From contig NZ_JAMJWE010000004.1 in the NCBI RefSeq assembly GCF_023554105.1, positions 1 through 64,000 of the forward strand: DNA of 64,000 bases. The letters are read 5' to 3'. Below, piece after piece: positions 54,751 to 64,000 of the stretch. Source of the DNA: Brucella sp. 21LCYQ03. Lineage in GTDB: Bacteria; Pseudomonadota; Alphaproteobacteria; Rhizobiales; Rhizobiaceae. The position numbers were made by a program, and so were the translations under genes. Below the pieces are notes generated by a model. The model made no database searches, was not told the DNA's origin, and saw only the letters and a program-made list of their open reading frames with translations. Numbering within the stretch: the first letter of the stretch is position 1; every line of letters starts with the position of its first letter.

Positions 54751-54915
54751 CTAAAAATGCGCTGCCATACTTTGAGCGATTGCCCATAGAATGATCGCTG
54801 CGGGAACAGTGAGACAAGTCAAAAATATACCGAAGAACACATAAAGTGCTTCGTTCTTTGATTGCATCGTCTGTGCTGGAGTCTTATGCCAATGAGTACT
54901 AATGCCCTGATACAT
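54751..54915 (-). CDS. small single-pass membrane protein (54 aa)
   Basis: A short frame starts at ATG 54915 with GAGGAGGAATTATTT directly upstream, an excellent ribosome binding site, and ends at TAG 54751. The product has a polar N-terminus with two His residues (THWHK, residues 7-11) and one hydrophobic helix (about 24-50, YVFFGIFLTCLTVPAAIIL and beyond). It resembles small assembly or regulatory membrane peptides, but I do not recognise a family. It stands alone between bepE and the orphan binding protein. Confidence 0.6.
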   Translation of the reverse strand: MYQGISTHWHKTPAQTMQSKNEALYVFFGIFLTCLTVPAAIILWAIAQSMAAHF

Positions 54916-55266
54916 AAATAATTCCTCCTCATCCTCGATTTTTATTATCGATCAAAAGGAAAAAACTTCAAGTTGAAATAAATATCTGGATTTATTAAGA
55001 AAATATGATAAAAGCGACACGAAAATTACGTTTACGGAGTGATTTTTCGCCGTATCTCTTCAATAAAATTCATTCAATATTTTGATATTTAACAATTTTA
55101 CTTGTTTACTGTAAGTATCGAATAATCGGTATTTTCATAAATTACTGAAAACTTGAGCTGCTTGGCATCGCTATATGCGACAAAATGGCACAAATTTGAA
55201 TGGCGCTGTTAGGGTCATTTCAGCGAAAAACATCGTCGATCTCGATAAGTCAGATCGAAACGCGCT
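54916..55266. other. AT-rich intergenic region
   Basis: This 350-base region lies between the small membrane protein gene and the convergent-side end of the solute-binding protein gene. It probably holds the promoter for the small gene. I see no ORF with a ribosome binding site, no tRNA and no repeat. Confidence 0.4.
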
Positions 55267-56112
55267 CTAATAAAAGCTCGCCGGGAAATAGCGCAGATAT
55301 AGCTCTGTGAGTTTGCCCTGTTGTTGTAGTGCTTGCAGTGCATTGTTAAAGGCGCTGGCAAGGGCTGAGTTTTTTTGCGCAACAGCGATGCTCAGCCCCG
55401 GTCCGAGATATTGTGGTGCGAGATAAGGGCCGTCGGTAAAACGACAGCAATCATTGGCCGCATCGCTTTCAAGCCAGAAGGACAGTGCCATACCGTCATC
55501 GAAAGCCGCTATAACCTCATCTTTTTGCAGGGCAGCCAACAATGCGCTGCGGTTAGGGTAGGGCTTTGCGGTTGCTTGCGGAAAATAGGCTTTCAGGAGT
55601 TGCTCGTGGGCCGTGTTTTCAATTACGCCTACGTTTTTCCTGTTTATTGCGATCGCGGCTTGTTCGGAAAAAATGTTAGCCTTCTTTGTTATAAAGCGTG
55701 CTGGAAGACGCATATAGGAGCGGGTAAAAATCAATTTTTCGCGGTTGAGCGGATTGGGATTCAATCCCGCAATAATTGCGTCTGCCTCACCATTTTCAAG
55801 TTTGGCCTCCAGTTCGTTCCAGGGAACTGCCTCAATCTGGCAGATATCTGCCAATCTCAACTGACTGCAAATTGCGCGCGCGAGATCCACATTGTAGCCT
55901 GAAAGCTGTCCGCCATCATTGAGTGCATTAAAAGGTGCGAAGTCGAGCGTTGTGATAAAGCGTAACCTGCTCACCTCCTCCAGAGACGGAAGGCCAAGCC
56001 GTTCCTTCTGATTAAAGAAGTCCGGTGCTTTGGGTGCAGTTTGGGCACACGCAAACGCGCCGCCGAAAAGCCAGCAAGTTGCAACCGTTATGCTGAAAAA
56101 ATGCCGTTTCAT
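55267..56112 (-). CDS. orphan periplasmic solute-binding protein (SBP_bac_3 family)
   Basis: This is a periplasmic family 3 binding protein of 281 residues. It has a signal peptide (1-24, ending FACAQ) and the family signature FNALNDGGQLSGYNVDLARA, followed by GEADAIIAGLNPN and FTRSYMRLPARF. Such proteins usually bind amino acids for ABC importers, but no permease or ATPase is nearby, so it may serve a distant transporter or a sensory role. It contains several Cys residues (in SQLRLADIC and NDCCRF). The substrate is unknown. Confidence 0.85.
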   Translation of the reverse strand: MKRHFFSITVATCWLFGGAFACAQTAPKAPDFFNQKERLGLPSLEEVSRLRFITTLDFAPFNALNDGGQLSGYNVDLARAICSQLRLADICQIEAVPWNELEAKLENGEADAIIAGLNPNPLNREKLIFTRSYMRLPARFITKKANIFSEQAAIAINRKNVGVIENTAHEQLLKAYFPQATAKPYPNRSALLAALQKDEVIAAFDDGMALSFWLESDAANDCCRFTDGPYLAPQYLGPGLSIAVAQKNSALASAFNNALQALQQQGKLTELYLRYFPASFY

Positions 56113-56391
56113 TAACGTCTCATGTAAACCTTAACTGATAATTTCGTGTTAACGGGTGCGTAAGTGGATGTAAGCATTGTAGAAAAACCCATGAATGTTT
56201 CAAATTACTTGGAATGATTTTATCCAGTAAAAATTACAGAATTCGGTTCCTATTCTAAATAAAATGAAATAAGTTTCAATTTGTGGGATTAATTAAACAA
56301 TATATAATTTAGTGAATCGTTAGTTTCACATGTATTAAGAATTAAATATCAGAAAATTTTAATATTATTTCAGTAATAGTGCGGGGGTGCT

Positions 56392-58284
56392 ATGCGTAAT
56401 GGGTCGATTGCGTTCGATTTGGGGGTGTGCACGGCTATATCTGCCAGATTGGAGCGGCGTGGCGTGGCACGCGCTTCTCTTAGGCGTGCATATGAAGCAG
56501 CTCTTATAAATGGGACAAGTTTTTGTGAGGAGATTCAGCACGAGCCTGCTGTTAGTGAAGCAATGCTTTTCGAGGCGATTGCAGATTATCTTGAGCTTCC
56601 GTTTACAAAAGAAATATTGCCATCACGTATTTTCGTTTCTGGAGAAGCCGCCGCATCAGTTGTCGAGGTAGGTCAGGCTATGGTCCTGGGTCCTGATGGT
56701 TCAACTTTTCTCTATCTTGCGCCCAATGAGCGGCGGACAGCCCAGCTTCTTGAGCATCTTCGTCGGTCGCCAGAACTGCGTTCGCGTATTCGGATATGCA
56801 CACATTCGTTGCTCAAGCAAATCTTGCGGCAACGCCACCAAAAAGAACTCATCCAGCGCGCGCATTCGATGACGCCTAAGCCTTTTTCCGCCTCCCGGGT
56901 GCTTGAGACGCCGCAAGCATTTATTATTGCTATGGGCCTATATGCATTCATCGCAAGCATAGTGAGCTTGCCCATGCAAACAATATTTGTGTTGCATACC
57001 AGCCTGACATTATTTTTTCTGGGCTGTGTGCTCATAAGATTATCCGCAGCCGTTTCCAGCCGCAGATTGCGCTTGTCGCCAATACTTCCCTTCAATAAGC
57101 GCGATTTGCCGGTCTACTCCGTTCTTGTGCCTCTTTATCGCGAACAAGCTGTCGTCGGGCAGTTGATCGCAGCGCTTGATCAGATCAACTGGCCGCGCAG
57201 TAAACTCGACATTAAGCTTGTCTGCGAGAAAGATGACTTTGATACAATCGCTGCCATTCGCTGTTGCAGGCTGCCGAGCAATTATGAAATCATACTCGTT
57301 CCAACAGGTGGGCCGCGGACAAAGCCAAAAGCGCTGAATTATGCCTTGCAGTTTGCGCGTGGGGAGATTGTGGCCGTTTTTGACGCAGAGGATCGCCCGC
57401 ATCCGGATCAGTTGCTGGAGGCTTGGCAGGCATTTCAGCGTGAAGGCAGAAAGCTCGCTTGTGTTCAGGCACCGCTGATTATCGGAAATTTCCGCCAAAA
57501 TCTGCTGACGCGGATGTTTGCATTTGAATATTCGGCATTGTTTCGGGGGCTTTTGCCGTGGCTTGCGTCGCAAGGGCTGGTTGTTCCGCTGGGCGGTACA
57601 TCCAATCATTTCCGCCGTTCCTGTCTGGAGGAAGTTGGGGGGTGGGATGCCTATAATGTGACCGAAGATGCTGATATGGGCCTGCGTTTGGCACGGTTTG
57701 GCTACGGTATCGGTGTTATTAGTCGGGGAACGATTGAAGATGCGCCAATAGATTTCAGCGTATGGAACAAGCAGCGAACACGCTGGATCAAGGGCTGGAT
57801 GCAAACCTGGCTGGTTCACGGCCGCAATCCCTATGCCGCATCACGTGAACTTGGGTGGTGGCGTTTTGCCATCAATCAAATTTATACCTTGGGTATTATC
57901 GGTTCGGCGCTTTTGCATCCGTTTATGTTGATGACCGTTCTGTTGCTTTTGGGGAGCTTGTTTTTTGCACCGCTTGATGCCGAAAATATCTGGCTCTTGC
58001 GCATTGATATGGTGAATATCCTGCTAGCCTATCTGAGTTTTTATGTGCTTGGGTCAAAAACAATGGAGCCAACAGAGCTTGGCGGCTATGCGTATATTCT
58101 GGCAATTCCGGTTTATTGGGTTCTCATTTCGCTCTCTGCATGGCGCGCCGTTTGGCAGCTGGTGTGGAGACCCCATTTATGGGAGAAAACTCCGCACCAG
58201 CCGAGCTTGTTCTATGTGCCCGAAGAGGAAGGTTTTGGCATACTGGATGCAAGAAATTCAGCACCACGACCAATAATGGATTGA
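56392..58284 (+). CDS. family 2 glycosyltransferase with MshEN-like N-terminal domain
   Basis: This is a membrane processive-type glycosyltransferase of 630 residues. The N-terminal 150 residues ([13 protein letters not shown]..., [13 protein letters not shown]) resemble the MshEN/GspE-N regulatory domain found in NfrB-like proteins. Two membrane helices (about 178-225) precede the GT2 domain with the D, DxD, TED and QxxRW motifs ([34 protein letters not shown]). Several C-terminal membrane helices follow. It probably polymerises or exports a surface polysaccharide. MshEN domains can bind c-di-GMP, so second-messenger control is possible. Its 3' end overlaps convergent ppk2 by 73 bases. Confidence 0.85.
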   Translation: MRNGSIAFDLGVCTAISARLERRGVARASLRRAYEAALINGTSFCEEIQHEPAVSEAMLFEAIADYLELPFTKEILPSRIFVSGEAAASVVEVGQAMVLGPDGSTFLYLAPNERRTAQLLEHLRRSPELRSRIRICTHSLLKQILRQRHQKELIQRAHSMTPKPFSASRVLETPQAFIIAMGLYAFIASIVSLPMQTIFVLHTSLTLFFLGCVLIRLSAAVSSRRLRLSPILPFNKRDLPVYSVLVPLYREQAVVGQLIAALDQINWPRSKLDIKLVCEKDDFDTIAAIRCCRLPSNYEIILVPTGGPRTKPKALNYALQFARGEIVAVFDAEDRPHPDQLLEAWQAFQREGRKLACVQAPLIIGNFRQNLLTRMFAFEYSALFRGLLPWLASQGLVVPLGGTSNHFRRSCLEEVGGWDAYNVTEDADMGLRLARFGYGIGVISRGTIEDAPIDFSVWNKQRTRWIKGWMQTWLVHGRNPYAASRELGWWRFAINQIYTLGIIGSALLHPFMLMTVLLLLGSLFFAPLDAENIWLLRIDMVNILLAYLSFYVLGSKTMEPTELGGYAYILAIPVYWVLISLSAWRAVWQLVWRPHLWEKTPHQPSLFYVPEEEGFGILDARNSAPRPIMD

Positions 58285-59159
58285 TCCTCCGGGCCAATGG
58301 CTTCGAGATCACGGCCCGTATAGGGCAATGTCAGCAACACGCGCCGGATTGCAGCCAGTCTGGCGCGCCGTTTGTCGTTGGAGCGGATGATCGTCCATGG
58401 CGCATAGCCAGTATCGGTGCGCTCAAGCATTGTATGCAGCGCCGCCGAATAATCATCCCAGCGCGAGATGCCTGCCACGTCCATCGGTGAAAATTTCCAG
58501 CTTTTAAGCGGGCTATGGCGACGCTCATGAAAGCGCTTGAGCTGCATTTCCTGACCGATATCGAGCCAGAACTTGAAAAGGTGAATGCCTTCCGTCACCA
58601 CCATGCGTTCGAAGTCAGGGGTTTCCGTCAGGAATGTCTCAAGCTGCTCAGGCGTACAAAACTGCATGACGCGTTCAACACCTGCACGATTATACCATGA
58701 GCGGTCGAAGGTGACGAACTCGCCAGATGTCGGAAAGTGCTGGGTATAGCGTTGGAAATACCATTGTCCGCGCTCTGTCTCGGTCGGCTTTGGCAAGGCG
58801 ACATTGCGCGCGGTACGTGGGTTCATAAACTCGCGAAGGGTGAAAATCGTGCCACCTTTTCCAGCAGCATCGCGGCCTTCAAAAACATTGATGACGCGAC
58901 CGCCAGTCTCTTGCAGCCAGTATTGCAGCTTCACCAGCTCAATTTGCAGCCTTTCCAGCGTTTCCTCGTAATCCTTAACCTTCATTTTATCGGGATAAGG
59001 ATAGCCACCGGATTGCAACGCATTGTCCTCGATCCAATCCGGGAGTTTCGGATCGTTGATGTCGAACTTCTGCGTCTTGCCATTAATTTTCAGCTTGATG
59101 GGTTTTGTGTCGCCCTTAGCGGCATTCTTTTTGTTAGCTGTCTTTGAACTGTCACCCAC
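58212..59159 (-). CDS. ppk2: polyphosphate kinase 2
   Basis: This PPK2-family enzyme transfers phosphate between polyphosphate and nucleotides (GTP/GDP or ATP/ADP) in phosphate storage and nucleotide balance. It has about 315 residues. Walker A reads [14 protein letters not shown], the catalytic Walker B region reads [17 protein letters not shown], and the lid region appears near [16 protein letters not shown]. The chosen start is GTG 59159 with AAAGGAG nine bases upstream; a longer frame to 59198 lacks such a site. The last 24 codons overlap the end of the convergent glycosyltransferase gene. Confidence 0.92.
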   Translation of the reverse strand: MGDSSKTANKKNAAKGDTKPIKLKINGKTQKFDINDPKLPDWIEDNALQSGGYPYPDKMKVKDYEETLERLQIELVKLQYWLQETGGRVINVFEGRDAAGKGGTIFTLREFMNPRTARNVALPKPTETERGQWYFQRYTQHFPTSGEFVTFDRSWYNRAGVERVMQFCTPEQLETFLTETPDFERMVVTEGIHLFKFWLDIGQEMQLKRFHERRHSPLKSWKFSPMDVAGISRWDDYSAALHTMLERTDTGYAPWTIIRSNDKRRARLAAIRRVLLTLPYTGRDLEAIGPEDQSIIGRGAEFLASSMPKPSSSGT

Positions 59160-59325
59160 CGCAAGCTCCTTTGCTATATAGAAAAAAGCATGTTTCAAAC
59201 ATGCCCATCCCTTTTGTTTACATGATATGGGCTGATTGTGATGGACGTAAAGGACGCAATGCTGATTTTTGGTGCATCTGCGTCTTCATGGTAAAGCGCG
59301 CGTTATAAAACTGAGAGAAGTCAGA

Positions 59326-60615
59326 ATGAGTGAAAATAACAATCAGGATGCAGCCGTTTCAAATGCGGATGAATCTTTTTTCGCGCCGCTTCTCCGGGTT
59401 AAAGGTGTGCTGATTGCAAGCCTTGTTGTGATCATCTGCGTCATGGTGCTGGATCTGCCATTGTGGTTCCGCATTGTGCTGCTGCTGCTGATCGTCGTGG
59501 GTGCAATCTGGGTTGCCAGTGCCACAACCGACGATGTCGTTGTGCAAAAGCCGCAAAGCGAGAGCATTGTCAGCGAGATGGACAATGTCACGGGCGAACG
59601 TCTTTCAGACCTGCTAACGGATCCGATGATCGTCTTTGACCATCGTGCAACGGTGCTTTTTGCGAATGTGTCGGCGCGCGATGCTTTCCAGTCGCTCGAA
59701 AAGGATACCGGGCTTTATCTGCGTTTCCGCGCACCGGAGATGCATGCGCTTATTCAGGGTGTGATCACCGATGGCGAGCCGCGCAGCATCGATTATTTCG
59801 AGCGGGTACCAATTGACCGCTGGTATAAAGCCATGGTGAAGGCGCTTCGTGGAGCCGATGGCAAGCCAGAATTGTTTGTCCTGCTGTTTCGTGATCAGAG
59901 TGAAACGCGCCGCATCGATCGTATGCGCTCGGACTTTATCGCCAATGCCAGCCACGAATTGCGCACGCCGCTGGCGTCACTTCTCGGCTTTATTGAAACT
60001 CTGCAAGGTCCAGCGCGTAATGATGCGGGCGCACGCGAGCGTTTCCTTGGTATTATGCAAAAACAAGCCGAGCGCATGTCGCGCTTGATCGACGACCTTC
60101 TATCGCTGTCCCGGCTTGAAATGCGCGCGCATCTGGCTGTGACTGAATGCGTGGATATGACAGCCGTGCTTAATCATGTGGCTGATACGTTAAGCCCGCT
60201 GGCACAAGGTCTGGATGTGGTTATTGAACGCCATCTGCCAGATCATCCGTTAAACGTCACTGGCACGCGCGATGAGCTTATTCAGGTATTTCAGAACCTG
60301 GTCGAAAACGCCTGTAAATACGGACAGGGCGGCAAGCGCATTATCGTGAACCTGAATGAAGAAGTGTCACAAGGCGCATCTGAAGTTGTAGTGTCCGTGC
60401 AGGATTTTGGACCAGGCATTGCAGCGGAACATCTGCCGCGTCTGACGGAACGTTTCTATCGCATCGATGTAGAGACCAGTCGCGCCCAAAAGGGCACAGG
60501 CCTCGGACTGGCGATTGTTAAGCACATTCTCGCCCGTCATCGCGGACGTCTGGTCGTGCGCTCGCAGCTTGGCGAAGGTTCAACTTTTGTGGTGCGTTTG
60601 CCAAAGCGCGCATAA
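59326..60615 (+). CDS. phoR: sensor histidine kinase PhoR-like
   Basis: This is a membrane histidine kinase of 429 residues resembling PhoR of the phosphate regulon. Two adjacent membrane helices occupy about 27-70, followed by a PAS-like domain (about 90-200: LTDPMIVFDHRATVLFAN). The dimerisation domain has H-box NASHELRTPLASLLGF, and the ATPase has N box VENACKYGQG, G1 DFGPGI and G2 GTGLGLAIV. ATG 59326 is preferred over an upstream TTG at 59269 because it has GAGAGAAG nearby. PhoB and pst genes are absent here. The adjacent ppk2 suits a phosphate theme, but orthology is only probable. Confidence 0.82.
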   Translation: MSENNNQDAAVSNADESFFAPLLRVKGVLIASLVVIICVMVLDLPLWFRIVLLLLIVVGAIWVASATTDDVVVQKPQSESIVSEMDNVTGERLSDLLTDPMIVFDHRATVLFANVSARDAFQSLEKDTGLYLRFRAPEMHALIQGVITDGEPRSIDYFERVPIDRWYKAMVKALRGADGKPELFVLLFRDQSETRRIDRMRSDFIANASHELRTPLASLLGFIETLQGPARNDAGARERFLGIMQKQAERMSRLIDDLLSLSRLEMRAHLAVTECVDMTAVLNHVADTLSPLAQGLDVVIERHLPDHPLNVTGTRDELIQVFQNLVENACKYGQGGKRIIVNLNEEVSQGASEVVVSVQDFGPGIAAEHLPRLTERFYRIDVETSRAQKGTGLGLAIVKHILARHRGRLVVRSQLGEGSTFVVRLPKRA

Positions 60616-60641
60616 ACCAGATACATTCTGACACGCAAAGA

Positions 60642-60678
60642 AAAACCCCGGAGCGAAGACGCTGCCGGGGTTTTAATT
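60642..60678. terminator. bidirectional terminator between phoR and gcrA
   Basis: AAAACCCCGG (60642-60651) and CCGGGGTTTT (60665-60674) are perfect 10-bp arms, serving both convergent genes. Confidence 0.85.
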
Positions 60679-60698
60679 TTAAACGCTATCGAAATTTA

Positions 60699-61262
60699 TC
60701 AACGTGCGCGGCGACGTTCCGCCGTTGGCTGGAAGGCCAGCTTCGAATGGTAGCCGCAATACGGGCTGGATTCGCCGGATTCACTGCCGCAGAAGTGGAA
60801 GTCTTCGTTGAGCGGATCGCCGATTGGCCATTTGCAGGTGCGTTCGCTCAACTGCAACAGTGTCAGCTTGCGCGAGATCGGCACGACAACGTCGGATGCC
60901 GGGCGAACAACGCGCTCGGTCACAGCATCTTCGACATATTCCATCTGGAGCGCAGTTGCGCCGACAGTCTGGGTTACGGTTGCAGTGCGAATGGTCGTTG
61001 TCGCCTGTGGGCGGCTTGCACCATTGCTGCTGCTGGTTGTTGCTGTAGCCGTTGGGCGTGGGGTCGCTGCAACGGTGTTAACTTTTTTGCTGCGCGGAGC
61101 AGCGGTCGTGGTTTTACCACGGCCTGACAATTTCAGACGGTGCACTTTGCCGATCACTGCGTTGCGGCTGACGCCACCAAGCTGCGCTGCGATCTGGCTC
61201 GCGCTCAAGCCATCATTCCATAGCTTCTTAAGCAGTTCGACGCGCTCATCTGTCCAGTTCAT
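60699..61262 (-). CDS. gcrA: cell-cycle transcriptional regulator GcrA
   Basis: GcrA is an alphaproteobacterial cofactor of sigma-70 RNA polymerase that activates cell-cycle genes at CcrM-methylated GANTC sites. The 187-residue protein starts MNWTDERVELLKKLWNDG and continues with the GcrA DNA-binding signature SASQIAAQLGG-SRNAVIGKVHRL. A Thr/Ala-rich linker (about 55-110) precedes the C-terminal sigma-interacting domain (CKWPIGDP...FHFCG...SPYCGYHSKLAF). ATG 61262 is the conserved family start; a frame to 61277 exists. A GAATC site lies 33 bases upstream. Confidence 0.95.
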   Translation of the reverse strand: MNWTDERVELLKKLWNDGLSASQIAAQLGGVSRNAVIGKVHRLKLSGRGKTTTAAPRSKKVNTVAATPRPTATATTSSSNGASRPQATTTIRTATVTQTVGATALQMEYVEDAVTERVVRPASDVVVPISRKLTLLQLSERTCKWPIGDPLNEDFHFCGSESGESSPYCGYHSKLAFQPTAERRRAR

Positions 61263-61294
61263 TGCCCTGGGCTCCAATCAATCTTCGTTATCCG

Positions 61295-61299
61295 GAATC
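61295..61299. promoter_or_regulatory. GANTC methylation site upstream of gcrA
   Basis: GAATC lies in the 5' region of gcrA. In related bacteria GANTC sites near cell-cycle genes are methylated by CcrM and sensed by GcrA. A single 5-bp site can occur by chance. Confidence 0.35.
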
Positions 61300-61692
61300 C
61301 ACCAGCGCCCCCGAATTACTTCGGGTGCAAATACTATATCTATCCGGGTGACTAGGTCCGCCGTACAAAATGTGGTTTTTTACTTTAAAAATAAACTACA
61401 TTATTGAACGACGCCATGACAAGGGATAGCCTTATCAGGCGGATTCCATTTTTATGGTTTTCCCCAACTTGGGTGCTAAAGACGGTTTTTCTGAGTCATC
61501 TGCGCGTATTTTGCAGCAGCTTTTCAGAGGCGCGCCCCGTCAGGGAGAACTTCTGGCGTCTCTATATCGCCCCATTCTGCAAAATGCCACCCCTTCGACG
61601 ACATAGCTCCCATCTTATATCCCATACGCCAGACCTCCGCGTTTCGCATGGGATCATGCGGAAAGATGCTTGATTATCCGGGCTTGCTTTGA
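61300..61692. other. intergenic region between gcrA and argD
   Basis: This part of the 600-base gap holds the gcrA promoter side. An 89-codon frame at 61404-61673 exists, but its composition looks non-coding and it lacks a ribosome binding site. No RNA gene was recognised. Confidence 0.4.
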
Positions 61693-61721
61693 TTGACATT
61701 TTTTTTGTGAACGCCAATATA
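61693..61721 (+). promoter_or_regulatory. candidate argD-argF promoter
   Basis: TTGACA (61693-61698) and AATATA (61716-61721) are separated by exactly 17 bases. This is the best sigma-70-like promoter in the 600-base gap and faces argD. Confidence 0.55.
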
Positions 61722-61732
61722 CGCGCGGGATT

Positions 61733-61761
61733 AAAAAATGCCGCCTTGAGGGCGGTTTTTT
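61733..61761 (+). terminator. terminator-like hairpin in the argD leader
   Basis: CCGCC TTGAG GGCGG is followed by TTTTTTA and preceded by AAAAAA. It lies about ten bases after the expected start site of the argD promoter and about 125 bases before argD. It could be an attenuator or the terminator of a short transcript. Confidence 0.5.
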
Positions 61762-61883
61762 ATTTCTAAAGACCGCTGTGTGATCAATCGAATGCACAGA
61801 GGTCAATCTAATATGGGAAACGCTGCCCGACCGGCCTTTGCCGGAGGCGCTGCATTAAAAAGGCTAATGGAGGCCTGACTGCA

Positions 61884-63095
61884 ATGACCAACGTTACGAC
61901 TGTGCAACCGCTTTACGACACTTACAATCGTGCGGCTCTGCGCTTCGAGCGAGGTGAGGGCATCTGGCTGATTACCGAAAGCGGTGAGCGTTATCTCGAT
62001 TTTGCGGCTGGTATCGCAGTGAATTCGCTCGGCCATTCGCATCCGCATCTCGTCAATACTCTCAAAGATCAGGCCGACAAGCTCTGGCACCTGTCGAACC
62101 TCTATGAAGTTCCGGGTCAGGAAAAGCTGGGCCAGCGTCTGGTTGATGCGACTTTTGCAGACAAAGTTTTCTTCACCAATTCCGGTGCTGAAGCAATTGA
62201 ATGCGCGATTAAGACCGCACGCCGCTATCATTATGTAAACGGTAATCCTGAGCGTTTCCGTGTCATTACCTTTGAAGGTGCGTTCCACGGCCGTACGCTG
62301 GCCACGATCGCTGCTGGCGGTCAGGCCAAGTATCTCGAAGGCTTTGGCCCGAAGGTCGATGGTTTCGACCAGGTTCCTTTCGGCGATGAAGCAGCATTGC
62401 GTGCTGCAATCACCGATGAAACGGCTGCAATTCTGCTTGAGCCTGTGCAGGGCGAGGGCGGTCTGCGCGGTTTCCCGGAAGAATTTATGCGCCTTCTGCG
62501 TAAGATCTGCGATGACAAAGGCCTGCTTCTGATCCTTGATGAAGTGCAGACCGGCGTTGGCCGTACGGGCAAATTGTTTGCCCATGAATGGTCGGGTATC
62601 ACGCCAGACATTATGGCTGTCGCCAAAGGTATCGGCGGCGGCTTCCCAATGGGCGCATGTCTTGCAACGGCTGAAGCTGCCAAGGGCATGACCGCTGGCG
62701 TGCATGGCACCACCTATGGCGGCAATCCGCTTGCTATGGCTGTTGGCAATGCTGTGCTTGATGTTGTGCTGGCTGATGGCTTCCTGGAAAGTGTTCAGGA
62801 AACTGCTCTCACCATGAAGCAGGGCCTTGCGTCGATTATCGATCGCTTTCCAAATGTTATTTCGGAAGTGCGCGGTCGCGGACTGTTGATGGGCATCAAA
62901 TGCGTTGTGCCAAACGTGAACCTTATTCAGGCTCTGCGTGATGAGCACCTGCTCAGCGTTGGCGCAGGCGACAATGTTGTCCGTATTCTTCCTCCTCTGG
63001 TGACAACACCGGAAGAAGCGCGTGAAGCATTGGCACGTATTGAAGCAGCCGTAGAGCGGCTTTCTGTTGCAAATCCGACCAGCAAGACGGCGTGA
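61884..63095 (+). CDS. argD: acetylornithine/succinyldiaminopimelate aminotransferase
   Basis: This PLP enzyme of arginine biosynthesis converts N-acetylglutamate semialdehyde to N-acetylornithine and can also act in lysine synthesis. It has 403 residues. Class III motifs are [46 protein letters not shown] and the PLP Lys in [18 protein letters not shown] precedes the ATG. It is followed after four bases by argF, forming an argDF operon as in other Rhizobiales. Confidence 0.95.
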   Translation: MTNVTTVQPLYDTYNRAALRFERGEGIWLITESGERYLDFAAGIAVNSLGHSHPHLVNTLKDQADKLWHLSNLYEVPGQEKLGQRLVDATFADKVFFTNSGAEAIECAIKTARRYHYVNGNPERFRVITFEGAFHGRTLATIAAGGQAKYLEGFGPKVDGFDQVPFGDEAALRAAITDETAAILLEPVQGEGGLRGFPEEFMRLLRKICDDKGLLLILDEVQTGVGRTGKLFAHEWSGITPDIMAVAKGIGGGFPMGACLATAEAAKGMTAGVHGTTYGGNPLAMAVGNAVLDVVLADGFLESVQETALTMKQGLASIIDRFPNVISEVRGRGLLMGIKCVVPNVNLIQALRDEHLLSVGAGDNVVRILPPLVTTPEEAREALARIEAAVERLSVANPTSKTA

Positions 63096-63099
63096 GATT

Positions 63100-64000
63100 A
63101 TGGCGAATAATGGTATAAAGCACTTCATTGACCTCTCAGCTGTTCCGGCAACGGAACTGCGCGCGATCATGGAAGACGCCAAGGCACGTAAGGCGCGCAC
63201 AAAGGCTGGTGAGATCGAAAAGCCATTCGCGGGCAAAGTGCTGGCGATGATTTTTGAAAAGCCATCCACGCGTACCCGCGTATCGTTTGATGTCGGCATG
63301 CGTCAGCTGGGTGGCGAGACCATTATGCTGACGGGTTCGGAAATGCAGCTTGGTCGCAGCGAAACCATTGCGGACACCGCAAAGGTGCTTTCGCGTTATG
63401 TTGACGCGATCATGATCCGTACAACATCGCATGATCGCATGCTGGAATTGGCCGAACATGCGACCGTTCCGGTAATTAATGCACTGACCGACGACACGCA
63501 CCCTTGTCAGATCATGGCTGACGTTCTTACATATGAGGAACATCGCGGCTCGATCAAAGGCAAGACCTTTGCCTGGATGGGGGACGGTAACAACGTTCTT
63601 CATTCGCTTGTGGAAGCTGCGGCGCGTTTTGATTTCAACGTCAATATCGCAACGCCGGAAGGCAGCGAGCCGAAGCATCAATACATCGATTGGGCAAAGG
63701 CAAACGGCGCGACTATCATGTCCACTGCGGACCCGATCAAGGCAGTAGACGGTGTGGATTGCATCGTCACTGATACGTGGGTTTCCATGGGGCAGGAAGA
63801 TCGTGCGCGTGGCCACAATGTTTTCATGCCCTATCAGGTGAATGCACGTCTGATGGCTAATGCTGACCCGAAGGCGCTTTTCATGCACTGCCTGCCCGCG
63901 CATCGCGGTGAGGAAGTGACTAACGAAGTGATCGACGGCCCACAATCGGTCGTCTTCGATGAAGCTGAAAACAGGCTGCATGCCCAGAAAGCCATTCTGG
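63100..64000 (+). CDS. argF: ornithine carbamoyltransferase (3' end beyond the window)
   Basis: This enzyme makes citrulline from ornithine and carbamoyl phosphate. The first 300 codons are present. The carbamoyl-phosphate motif [15 protein letters not shown], the [11 protein letters not shown] motif and the ornithine-binding [11 protein letters not shown] are visible. The usual length is about 310, so only a short C-terminal part is missing at the window edge. ATG 63100 follows the argD stop by four bases. Confidence 0.95.
   Translation, partial: MANNGIKHFIDLSAVPATELRAIMEDAKARKARTKAGEIEKPFAGKVLAMIFEKPSTRTRVSFDVGMRQLGGETIMLTGSEMQLGRSETIADTAKVLSRYVDAIMIRTTSHDRMLELAEHATVPVINALTDDTHPCQIMADVLTYEEHRGSIKGKTFAWMGDGNNVLHSLVEAAARFDFNVNIATPEGSEPKHQYIDWAKANGATIMSTADPIKAVDGVDCIVTDTWVSMGQEDRARGHNVFMPYQVNARLMANADPKALFMHCLPAHRGEEVTNEVIDGPQSVVFDEAENRLHAQKAIL

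Noticed and set aside
61404-61673. 89-codon ORF between gcrA and argD
   Set aside because: No ribosome binding site, unlike codon use, and it lies in the promoter-side gap; treated as non-coding.
1-64000. CRISPR array
   Set aside because: No regularly spaced series of identical repeats was seen on reading; the repeats found are isolated palindromes or att sites.

Overview
The window is chromosomal DNA from an alphaproteobacterium of the Rhizobiales, most likely a Brucella/Ochrobactrum-type organism. This is inferred from gene content and protein flavour: the cell-cycle regulator GcrA, a BepR-BepD-BepE-like efflux locus, a PhoR-like kinase, paired argD-argF, and short palindromic repeats built around GGAACCGGTT. 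No database search was possible, so the species is not claimed.

Layout. Positions 1-1940 carry a hypothetical gene and zinT with a candidate Zur box. Positions 1945-16428 form a visibly AT-rich integrated element bounded by an 18-bp direct repeat. The right copy is the 3' end of an intact tRNA-Arg(ACG) gene, and the left copy is the displaced 3'-end fragment. A tyrosine integrase lies next to the tRNA, and paired TGTRGCA heptamers lie just inside both ends. The cargo is a complete type I restriction-modification system (hsdR, hsdS, hsdM), a serine recombinase, a protein with the three motifs of HUH endonucleases, a lipoprotein, a membrane coiled-coil protein, two decayed copies of one unknown gene, an IS200-like transposase remnant and small unknown ORFs.

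Positions 16.7-23 kb hold an orphan histidine kinase and an RND efflux adaptor/permease pair. Positions 23-42 kb form a pyrimidine-catabolism region. One arm is a minus-strand operon of beta-ureidopropionase-like amidohydrolase, dihydropyrimidinase and an NMT1-type ABC importer. The second arm is preT-preA (dihydropyrimidine dehydrogenase). A RutR-type TetR regulator lies between them, and a RutR-like operator sits upstream of each arm. Between the arms lies a separate sugar-catabolism cluster: aldo/keto reductase, PfkB kinase, DapA-family lyase, GntR regulator and a complete ABC sugar importer.

Positions 42-49 kb are housekeeping genes: a DMT exporter, a CoxG-like protein, pgi, an AstE/aspartoacylase-like enzyme, a HAD phosphatase and fadD. 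Positions 49.3-54.5 kb are bepR and the divergent bepDE with a palindromic operator in the promoter. Positions 54.7-64 kb contain a 54-residue membrane protein, an orphan solute-binding protein, a GT2 glycosyltransferase with a MshEN-like N-terminus, ppk2 (convergent, overlapping), phoR, gcrA, argD and a truncated argF.

The most distinctive part is the tRNA-Arg element, which combines an HUH-type protein with a restriction system and has well-marked ends. No CRISPR array, rRNA gene or intact insertion sequence was seen.
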